Below are positions 1-6,713 of a stretch of 13,142 nt of DNA, one piece after another (the first letter of the stretch is position 1; each line of letters begins with the position of its first letter). The stretch lies in the NCBI GenBank assembly GCA_050697275.1, contig JBOGZI010000240.1, positions 1 to 13,142 on the forward strand, given 5' to 3'. Under the pieces are notes generated by a model, which made no database searches, was not told the DNA's origin, and saw only the letters and a list, made by a program, of their open reading frames with translations. The translations under genes were made by a program, and so were the position numbers. Origin of the DNA: JBOGZI01 sp050697275. Lineage in GTDB: Bacteria > Actinomycetota > Thermoleophilia > Solirubrobacterales > 70-9.

Positions 1-83
1 TTCTCGGCGGCGGGCAGGCCGTCCTCACCAGGGGCGACCGCCTCCGCGATCGCTCGCAGCGTGCGCAGCTCGGCGGCCCGCAG
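1..83 (-). CDS. Partial N-terminus of a probable oxidoreductase (GMC-like), cut by window edge
   Basis: Hand translation of the minus strand just after the stop of the neighbouring membrane-protein gene gives an open stretch to the window edge, reading LRAAELRTLRAIAEAVAPGEDG. This pattern (ELRTLRAIAEAV-PG-DG) resembles the N-terminal helix of many actinobacterial GMC-type oxidoreductases and gluconate-dehydrogenase-subunit-like proteins; the match is from memory and covers under 30 residues. The start is a problem: no ATG, GTG or TTG lies in this frame between the upstream TGA (99-101) and the edge. A CTG at 81-83 is the only reasonable start, with GAAGG about 12 bases upstream. The gene is on the same strand as the membrane protein and probably cotranscribed with it. 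It could instead be a degraded gene or chance reading frame. Confidence 0.35.
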   Translation of the reverse strand, partial: MRAAELRTLRAIAEAVAPGEDGLPAAE

Positions 84-98
84 CCCCGGCGGGCGCCT

Positions 99-539
99 TC
101 AGGGGGGCGCTGCCGGCGAACCAACCCGGCCCGCAAGCGACCAGAGCAGTAGAGACGCGAAGACAAGGAAACCGTCGACGATCCCGTTCAGCAGGTAGAC
201 GAAGACGTCGTCCTGGAAGTAGAAGACGAACGAGGTGATCGAGGATGCGGCCTTGCCGGCCGCGAGCGCCAGCAGCATCGGGCGGTGCCGCACCACGTCG
301 GTGGAGGCGGTCCAGGCGAGCGCGGTGATCACCACCATGTAGGCGAAGCCGAGCGAGAGCCAGAGCCGCTCGTCGGTCTCCGGCGCGGGGCTGAAGTCGC
401 CGAAGTTGTCGCCGAACTCGGTCAGCCGCGCCAGCGTCCCGTCCGGCCAGGCGATGAAGAAGAAACCCGTCACCGCGAACCCCAGCGCCATCAACCGCAG
501 GTTGAGGGCGACGAAGCGCTCGGCCTTCTCCCCGGTCAT
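99..539 (-). CDS. Small integral membrane protein of unknown function
   Basis: I do not recognise this 146-residue protein. It has about four hydrophobic segments: roughly residues 12-31 (LRLMALGFAVTGFFFIAW), 60-78 (LWLSLGFAYMVVITALAW), 86-105 (RPMLLALAAGKAASSITSFV) and 113-135 (VYLLNGIVDGFLVFASLLLW). A polar acidic loop (EFGDNFGDFSPAPETDE) separates the first two, and the C-terminus is short and Pro/Ala rich. There is no signal peptide cleavage site or catalytic motif, so it is probably a four-helix inner-membrane protein. The ATG start follows a TAGGAT hexamer by 9 bases with no Shine-Dalgarno, suggesting a leaderless mRNA. Codon use matches the surroundings. It likely forms a transcription unit with the partial oxidoreductase-like frame downstream, which would make it a membrane partner; that is inference. 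Confidence 0.75.
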   Translation of the reverse strand: MTGEKAERFVALNLRLMALGFAVTGFFFIAWPDGTLARLTEFGDNFGDFSPAPETDERLWLSLGFAYMVVITALAWTASTDVVRHRPMLLALAAGKAASSITSFVFYFQDDVFVYLLNGIVDGFLVFASLLLWSLAGRVGSPAAPP

Positions 540-548
540 CGCGCGGGG

Positions 549-554
549 ATCCTA
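549..554 (-). promoter_or_regulatory. Putative -10 box (TAGGAT) for the membrane-protein gene
   Basis: TAGGAT on the minus strand lies 9 bases before the ATG at 539. It fits the TANNNT actinobacterial -10 pattern, and a start site about 7 bases downstream would fall almost on the ATG, giving a leaderless transcript. No convincing -35 is visible. Confidence 0.4.
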
Positions 555-595
555 ACCGGCCGTCTGACCAGCCCGCGGTACCGAGAATTGCGCTC

Positions 596-624
596 TTGCG
601 CATCGGTGAGGGACCGAATAGCCT
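596..624 (+). promoter_or_regulatory. Putative promoter of the CSLREA gene (TTGCGC-N17-TAGCCT)
   Basis: TTGCGC at 596-601 and TAGCCT at 619-624 are separated by 17 bases. The expected transcript start near 631 would leave a short leader containing the GGAGGG ribosome site at 637-642. A second TTGCGC at 588-593 forms a short direct repeat with the first. Each hexamer matches the consensus only partly, so this is a weak prediction. Confidence 0.3.
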
Positions 625-636
625 CAGCCGAGCCAC

Positions 637-642
637 GGAGGG
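637..642 (+). promoter_or_regulatory. Ribosome binding site (GGAGGG) that fixes a TTG start
   Basis: GGAGGG lies 9 bases before TTG at 652. No ATG or GTG in this frame sits better relative to the signal peptide, so the site decides the TTG start of the CSLREA protein. Confidence 0.7.
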
Positions 643-651
643 CCACCTGCC

Positions 652-3387
652 TTGCTCGACTCAACTCTTAGGAAGCTGCTGGGATTCGGCGCCGCCGCGG
701 CCTGCTCGCTGGTGGTCGCGGCCCCCGCCTCAGCGGCGACGATCGCGCCGGACATCCTCACGGACGAACTCAACGCCGACGGCGACTGCTCGCTCCGCGA
801 GGCGGTACAGGCGACCAACACGAACGCCACGGTGAGCGGCTGCGTTCACGACGGCAGCACTACCGCCGAGGACACGATCAACCTCTCCGCCAGTGAGTTC
901 GAGCTCACCCTGAGCGGGGCCGAGGACGGCAACCAGACCGGCGACCTCGACATCGAGGCCGGCACGGGCGGCCTGCGCATACTCGGTACGGCCGGCACGA
1001 CCACCATCGACGGCAACGGCGCGATCAGCCAGGACCGCATCGCGCATATCGAGTCAGGTGCGCTCACGGTCGAGGGCGTGACCCTCACGAACGGCCTCAC
1101 GGCCTCTACGCCCGGGGGTGCGATCTTCACCCAGACGTCTTCCAACGCGGGCCTCACACTGACCGACTCGATCGTGAACTTGAACACCGCCGGCGGCGCC
1201 GGCGGGGGGCTTCAGGTGAACGGAAGCGGCGGGGCGACGATCACCAACAGCACCATCGACCAGAACACCGCCGCCTCCAGCGGCGGCATCGGAACCGGCG
1301 GCTCGGGGCCGCTCACGATCACCAACTCGACGATCGCCGATAACAACGCCAGCGGGAGCTTCGCGGTCATCGCTGGTGGAGGGGTCCAGTTTGCGCCATC
1401 CGGCGCCGCAACGCTGACCATCACCAACAGCCTGATCGACAACAACACAGCGACCGGGACCATCGTCACGCGGGGCGGCGGTCTGAACGTCGAGGGAGTC
1501 GGCACCGCGACCGTGAACATCTCCGCGACCGTGATCTCCAACAACGAAGCTGTCGTCAGCGGGCCGGCCTCCACCTCCGGCGGCGGCGGACTGCGGTTCG
1601 GGAACACGACGCAGGGGAGCATCACCAACAGCGTGATCGAAGGCAACACCTCCACCGTCAGCGATGCCGCCGCGTCAAATGTCGGGGCTGGCATGCTCAA
1701 CCTCGGCACCACCGAGATCCAGGGCACGACGATCTCCGGCAACAGCTTCACCTCGGGGGCGCAGGACGGTGGTGGCATCCGGGACGAGTCGAGCCTCACC
1801 CTCGTCAACAGCACGGTGGCCAACAACACCGCCCTGGCCGGTGGCGGTGGAGGGCTCGACGCGGCGGGCACCACCACCAGCGTCTTCAACACGACCTTCT
1901 CCGGCAACGACGCGACGACGGGCGACGCCCTCCAGCGATCGGCCGGAACGCTTGGCCTTCGGGGCTCGATCGTGGACAACGCGGTCGCCGCGTCCGCCTG
2001 TGCCGGCACGATCACCTCGGGGGGATTCAACGTCGCCGTCGGGACCTCGTGTGTCGATGGGACGGTTACGGGTGACGAGCAGAACGCGACGCCGAATCTG
2101 GAGACATTCGGCGACTGGGGCGGCCCCGACATCGGCCCATCGGGGAACACCCAGCCCCTGACGACCCAGCCTCCCACCTCGACCTCCACCGCGGTCGAGC
2201 AGATCCCGACCACGCCGACCGATGAATGCGACGATGAAACGGGCGCGGCGCCGCTGATGATCGACCAGCGCGGCTTCGCTCGGCCGCTTGACGGCGGCGG
2301 GGCGGCGACGGCGGATTGCGACGCCGGTGCGGTCGAGGTCTATCCCTGCGCGGGTGACAACGCGACCGTGGCCGGCACCGCCGCGGGGGACACCGTCAAC
2401 GGGACCGCGTCCGCCGAGAGGATTCACGGCGGCGACGGCAACGACACGATCAACGCTGGGGGCGGCGCGGACTTTCTCTGCGGGGGCGATGGCAACGACG
2501 TCCTCAATGGCGGGGATACCGACGCGGCCGACACGCTTAACGGAGGTGACGGGACGACCGATACCGGCACCGACGACGAGGCAACCTACGCAAGCGTCGC
2601 CGGCGCGCTCAGTGTGAATTTGACCACCGGCAGCCCCGTCTCCGGGTCCGGCGGCGACATGCTCAACGGCGTCGAGAACGTGCGCGGCGGAACGGCCGAC
2701 GACGGCTTGGTCGGCGATATCCAGGACAACGAGTTGAGGGGCGGCGCCGGGGACGACTTCATGGCCGGCGGTAACGGCAACGACCTGATGGATGGGGAAA
2801 CCAACGGCGCCACCGGGGACGAGGTGAGCTACAGCGTCCCCGGCGTCACGGCCATAGCCCCGATCACGGCGAGCCTGCAGGCGGGGACCGCAACCGGCCA
2901 GGGGAGCGACACGCTACTCAGCCTCGAGAACCTCCGGGGTGGAAACTCCGGCGACAACCTGACCGGCGATGCCGGTGTCAACATCGTCAGGGGGGGCGTA
3001 GGGGGCAACGACACGATCACCGGGCTGGGCGGCAGCGACGATCTGCAGGGCGAGGGAAACGACGACTCGATCTTCGCCCGCGACGGAGTCCAGGACGACG
3101 TCGACTGCGGCGACGGAACCATGGACTTCGCCGAGCTCGACCAGCAGGGCGTCGACCTGTTCGACCCCAACTGCGAGTTCTTCAGCTTCTTCGTCCCCCC
3201 ACCCCCACCCCCACCGCCACCGCCACCCCCGCCGCCGCCGCTGACAACTCCGGCGACGGCCCCCACCGAGGATCCCTGCGCCGATCTTCGCGAGCGGCTG
3301 AAGAAGGCGAAGAAGAAGGCGAAGAAGAAGGGCAACCAGAAGAAGGTCAAGAAGCTCCGCAAGAAGCTCAAGAAGCGGGGCTGCTGA
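652..3387 (+). CDS. Secreted CSLREA / beta-helix / RTX-repeat protein with basic C-terminal tail
   Basis: A 911-residue predicted surface or extracellular protein. Order of parts: signal peptide 1-29 (basic start, hydrophobic GFGAAAACSLVVAAP, cleavage near ASAA); CSLREA motif 46-51 (DGDCSLREAVQATN), the TIGR-type N-terminal domain of exported proteins; right-handed parallel beta-helix about 100-450, with rungs such as ITNSTIDQNTA and ITNSTIADNNA; a choice-of-anchor-Q-like end (IDQRGFARPLDG...CDAGAVEV, 538-563); RTX-like calcium-binding nonapeptides (GGDGNDTIN, GGAGDDFMA, GGNGNDLMD) between 593 and 805; a cysteine-containing segment 810-841; 15 prolines at 849-863; and a Lys-rich tail bounded by C876 and C911. 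The TTG start is supported by GGAGGG 9 bases upstream and the signal peptide behind it. It stands alone, divergent from the membrane gene and 43 bases before gatC. Adhesion or polysaccharide binding is plausible but unproven; no catalytic residues were identified. Confidence 0.9.
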   Translation: MLDSTLRKLLGFGAAAACSLVVAAPASAATIAPDILTDELNADGDCSLREAVQATNTNATVSGCVHDGSTTAEDTINLSASEFELTLSGAEDGNQTGDLDIEAGTGGLRILGTAGTTTIDGNGAISQDRIAHIESGALTVEGVTLTNGLTASTPGGAIFTQTSSNAGLTLTDSIVNLNTAGGAGGGLQVNGSGGATITNSTIDQNTAASSGGIGTGGSGPLTITNSTIADNNASGSFAVIAGGGVQFAPSGAATLTITNSLIDNNTATGTIVTRGGGLNVEGVGTATVNISATVISNNEAVVSGPASTSGGGGLRFGNTTQGSITNSVIEGNTSTVSDAAASNVGAGMLNLGTTEIQGTTISGNSFTSGAQDGGGIRDESSLTLVNSTVANNTALAGGGGGLDAAGTTTSVFNTTFSGNDATTGDALQRSAGTLGLRGSIVDNAVAASACAGTITSGGFNVAVGTSCVDGTVTGDEQNATPNLETFGDWGGPDIGPSGNTQPLTTQPPTSTSTAVEQIPTTPTDECDDETGAAPLMIDQRGFARPLDGGGAATADCDAGAVEVYPCAGDNATVAGTAAGDTVNGTASAERIHGGDGNDTINAGGGADFLCGGDGNDVLNGGDTDAADTLNGGDGTTDTGTDDEATYASVAGALSVNLTTGSPVSGSGGDMLNGVENVRGGTADDGLVGDIQDNELRGGAGDDFMAGGNGNDLMDGETNGATGDEVSYSVPGVTAIAPITASLQAGTATGQGSDTLLSLENLRGGNSGDNLTGDAGVNIVRGGVGGNDTITGLGGSDDLQGEGNDDSIFARDGVQDDVDCGDGTMDFAELDQQGVDLFDPNCEFFSFFVPPPPPPPPPPPPPPPLTTPATAPTEDPCADLRERLKKAKKKAKKKGNQKKVKKLRKKLKKRGC
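1240..1989 (+). repeat. Beta-helix rung repeats (ITNSxI...NN type)
   Basis: About nine degenerate copies of a rung motif occur at residues 197 (ITNSTIDQNTA), 223 (ITNSTIADNNA), 257 (ITNSLIDNNTA), 290 (ISATVISNNEA), 324 (ITNSVIEGNTS), 355, 383 (LVNSTVANNTA), 411 (VFNTTFSGNDA) and 436. They are typically 26-34 residues apart, as in right-handed parallel beta-helices with Asn ladders. Nucleotide identity persists only in the core ATCACCAAC (1240, 1318, 1420, 1621), so the copies are old duplications or convergent coding. Confidence 0.75.
2428..3066 (+). repeat. RTX-like calcium-binding nonapeptide repeats
   Basis: Three clusters of GGxGxDxxx repeats lie at residues 593-621, 697-716 and 781-805, separated by about 65-75 residue spacers that themselves look alike: both contain (G)S(G)DTLLSLENLRGG- or GDMLNGVENVRGG-type segments. 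Such repeats fold into parallel beta-rolls on binding calcium outside the cell. Confidence 0.75.
3196..3240 (+). repeat. Polyproline spacer, 15 consecutive Pro codons
   Basis: Fifteen CCN codons in a row (mixed CCC, CCA, CCG) encode P849-P863. The first part is a CCCCCA-type hexamer repeat, so the length may vary by slippage in whole codons. It is likely a rigid wall-spanning spacer between the RTX region and the basic tail. Translation probably needs EF-P. Confidence 0.85.
3277..3384 (+). other. Cys-bounded Lys-rich C-terminal tail, copy 1
   Basis: Residues 876-911 of the CSLREA protein run from C876 to the terminal C911 with 34 residues between. The segment opens LRERLKKAK, has a Gly-Asn-Gln break in the middle and continues in a V-x2-L-x3-L spacing, as expected for two short basic helices. 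No family name is known to me. The same opening motif ends the M14 carboxypeptidase in this window. Function is unknown; surface retention by charge, or recognition by a sorting enzyme, is inferred. Confidence 0.6.
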
Positions 3388-3417
3388 GCGCAGCTGGGGA
3401 GCGGGCGCCGGCCCACC

Positions 3418-3423
3418 TAGAAT
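3418..3423 (+). promoter_or_regulatory. Putative -10 box (TAGAAT) for gatCAB
   Basis: TAGAAT is a near-consensus -10 hexamer ending 7 bases before the gatC ATG at 3431, which points to a leaderless transcript. The -35 region (TGGGGA at 3395-3400, 17-base spacer) is weak. Confidence 0.5.
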
Positions 3424-3430
3424 CCGGCGG

Positions 3431-3715
3431 ATGATCGACCGGGAGCAAGTCCTTCATGTCGCGCGGCTGGCGCGACTGCGGCTGAGCGACGAGGAGGTCG
3501 AGCGCATGTCCGGGGAGCTGTCGGGGATCCTCGAGCACGTCGAGCGGATCTCCGAGCTCGACCTGGACGGGGTCGAGCCCACCTCGCACGTGATCGAGCT
3601 GCAGAACGTGCTGCGGCCGGATGAGCCGCGGCCGAGCTGGCCCCGCGAGAGGGTGCTCGAGGCCGCGCCGGATCCGGCCCACGGCTCCTTCCGCGTTCCC
3701 TCGCCCCAGGCCTAG
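3431..3715 (+). CDS. gatC: Aspartyl/glutamyl-tRNA(Asn/Gln) amidotransferase subunit C
   Basis: GatC is the small subunit that wraps around and stabilises GatA and GatB in the cytoplasmic amidotransferase converting misacylated Glu-tRNA(Gln) and Asp-tRNA(Asn) to the cognate amide forms. The 94-residue length is normal. Family features are present: HVARLARLRLSDEEVERM near residues 8-25, the amphipathic helix through ILEHVERISELDLDGVEPTSHV, and the C-terminal LRPDEPRPSWPRERVLEAAPDPAHGSFRVP that inserts between the partners. The ATG at 3431 has no Shine-Dalgarno but follows TAGAAT by 7 bases. It is first in the gatC-gatA-gatB operon, ending 14 bases before gatA. Confidence 0.96.
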   Translation: MIDREQVLHVARLARLRLSDEEVERMSGELSGILEHVERISELDLDGVEPTSHVIELQNVLRPDEPRPSWPRERVLEAAPDPAHGSFRVPSPQA

Positions 3716-3729
3716 ATGCGGGTTCGCTG

Positions 3730-5219
3730 ATGTCCGAGCTGCTCGAGCTCACGGTCGCGCAGGCGATCCAGCGGATCGGCACCGGGGACCTCTCCTCGGA
3801 GGAGTACTTCGAGGCCTATCGTGCCGCCGCCGCCGGCGACGAGCTGAACGCGTTCCTCACCACCGCCGAGGCGGAGACCACCCGCCCGGCAGCGGACGCG
3901 AAGCGGAGCAGCCCGGCGGAGTTGATGGGGGTCCCGATCGCCGTCAAGGACATCTTCTGCACGGAGGGGATCGATACCACCGCCGGCTCACGGATCCTCG
4001 AGGGCTACCGGCCGCCCTACACGGCGACAGCGGTGCGCAGGCTGGCGGAGTCCGGGGCGCGGGTGCTCGGCAAGACGAACATGGACGAGTTCGCGATGGG
4101 CTCCTCCAACGAGAACTCCGGCTACGGCCCGGCGCTCAACCCCTGGGGCACCGAACGGGTGCCCGGCGGCTCCTCGGGCGGCTCGGCCGCGGCGGTCGCC
4201 GGGCGGCTGGCGCCCTGGGCGATCGGCACCGACACCGGCGGCTCGATCCGCCAGCCCGCCTCGCTCTGCGGGATCGTCGGCATGAATCCGACCTACGGCG
4301 CGGTCTCCCGCTACGGCATGATCGCCTTCGCCTCCTCGCTCGACCAGTGCGGTCCGCTCACCCGCGACGTCACCGACGCGGCTCTGCTGCTTCGGGCATT
4401 GGAGGGGCGCGATCCCTGCGACTCGACCTCGGTCGGGATCGAGGGCGGGGTGGAACTGCCCAGTCGCGAGGATCTGAAGGGGCTCAGCTTCGGGGTGCCC
4501 AGGGAGCTGGCGGGCGAGGCGGAGGGGATCGAGGCGGGGGTCCGCGAGATCTTCGAGCGGACCGTAAAGCTGATCGAGGAACTGGGCGGCGAGGTGGACG
4601 AGACCGAGCTGCCCCACGCCCCGCACGGGATCTCCGCCTATTACGTGATCGCGCCGGCGGAGGCCTCGGCCAACCTGGCGCGCTACGACGGGGTGCGCTT
4701 CGGTCCCCGCACGGAGGCCGAGGAGCTGACCGAGATGTACGAGCGGACCCGCCACGACGGCTTCGGCCCTGAGGTGAAGCGCCGGATCATGCTCGGTACG
4801 TACGCGCTCTCCTCCGGCTACTACGAGGCCTACTATGGCCGCGCCCAGCGAGTGCGCACCAAGATCGCCGAGGACTTCAAGCGGGCGTTCGAGCGCTTCG
4901 ACTACGTGGTCACCCCGACCTCGCCAACCGTCGCCTTCGAGCTCGGCGCCCGCACCGACGACCCGCTGGCGATGTACCTCTCCGACTACTGCACCGTGCC
5001 GATGCCGCTCGCCGGCATCCCGGCGATCTCGATTCCCGCGGGGCTGGCCAAACCCGAAGCCGCCCCCGGACGCGAAGCGGAGGAGGCGGCTGATCTGCCG
5101 GTCGGCTTCCAGATCGCCGGGCCGGCCTTCAGCGAGACCGGCATGCTCGACGCCGCCCACGCGCTGGAGCGCGCGATCGGCTTCGACGCGGTCCCGCCGT
5201 CGCTGAACGGAGGACGCTC

Positions 5220-5223
<4 letters not shown>
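3730..5223 (+). CDS. gatA: Aspartyl/glutamyl-tRNA amidotransferase subunit A (amidase)
   Basis: GatA hydrolyses glutamine and channels the ammonia to GatB. The 497-residue protein is full length for the amidase-signature family. The Ser-cisSer-Lys triad is visible as K73 (GVPIAVKDIF), S148 (GGSSGGS) and S172 (GTDTGGSIRQPAS); the spacings of 75 and 24 match the well-studied S. aureus enzyme. Glutamine-binding segments EVKRRIMLGTYALSSGYYEAYY and MYLSDYCTVPMPLAGIPAISIP are intact. One oddity: the usual KPTYGRVSRYG loop reads NPTYGAVSRYG here. The start is ATG 3730, with a weak CGGG site upstream; an ATG at 3716 gives only a four-codon frame. The stop overlaps the gatB start as ATGA, indicating translational coupling. 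Confidence 0.97.
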
Positions 5224-6665
<1,442 letters not shown>

Positions 6666-6696
6666 GCCGCTACCGGCGCGCCGGATCTTGGACGGC

Positions 6697-6705
6697 TGCT
6701 AGCTT
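6697..6705 (+). promoter_or_regulatory. Putative extended -10 box (TGC-TAGCTT) for the carboxypeptidase gene
   Basis: TAGCTT at 6700-6705 is preceded directly by TGC, an extended -10 arrangement, and lies 8 bases before the GTG at 6714. No -35 was found at the right distance. It implies that the gene is transcribed independently of gatCAB with little or no leader. Confidence 0.4.
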
Positions 6706-6713
6706 CGGCGGCC

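Noticed and set aside
1240..1640. Recurring ATCACCAAC words suggesting a repeat array or CRISPR
   Set aside because: The copies are in frame, unevenly spaced and degenerate; they encode beta-helix rungs within one protein.
3716..3729. ATG just after the gatC stop as an alternative gatA start
   Set aside because: It is out of frame with gatA and ends at TGA after four codons.
3988..5160. Minus-strand open frame (390 codons) opposite gatA
   Set aside because: GatA on the plus strand has all catalytic residues; the antisense product has no recognisable motif and shadow-type composition.
6673..6684. 12-base perfect palindrome CCGGCGCGCCGG after gatB
   Set aside because: Palindromes of this length made only of G and C are expected by chance in DNA this GC-rich; it forms only a 4-bp stem and has no T-run, so there is no case for a terminator or operator.
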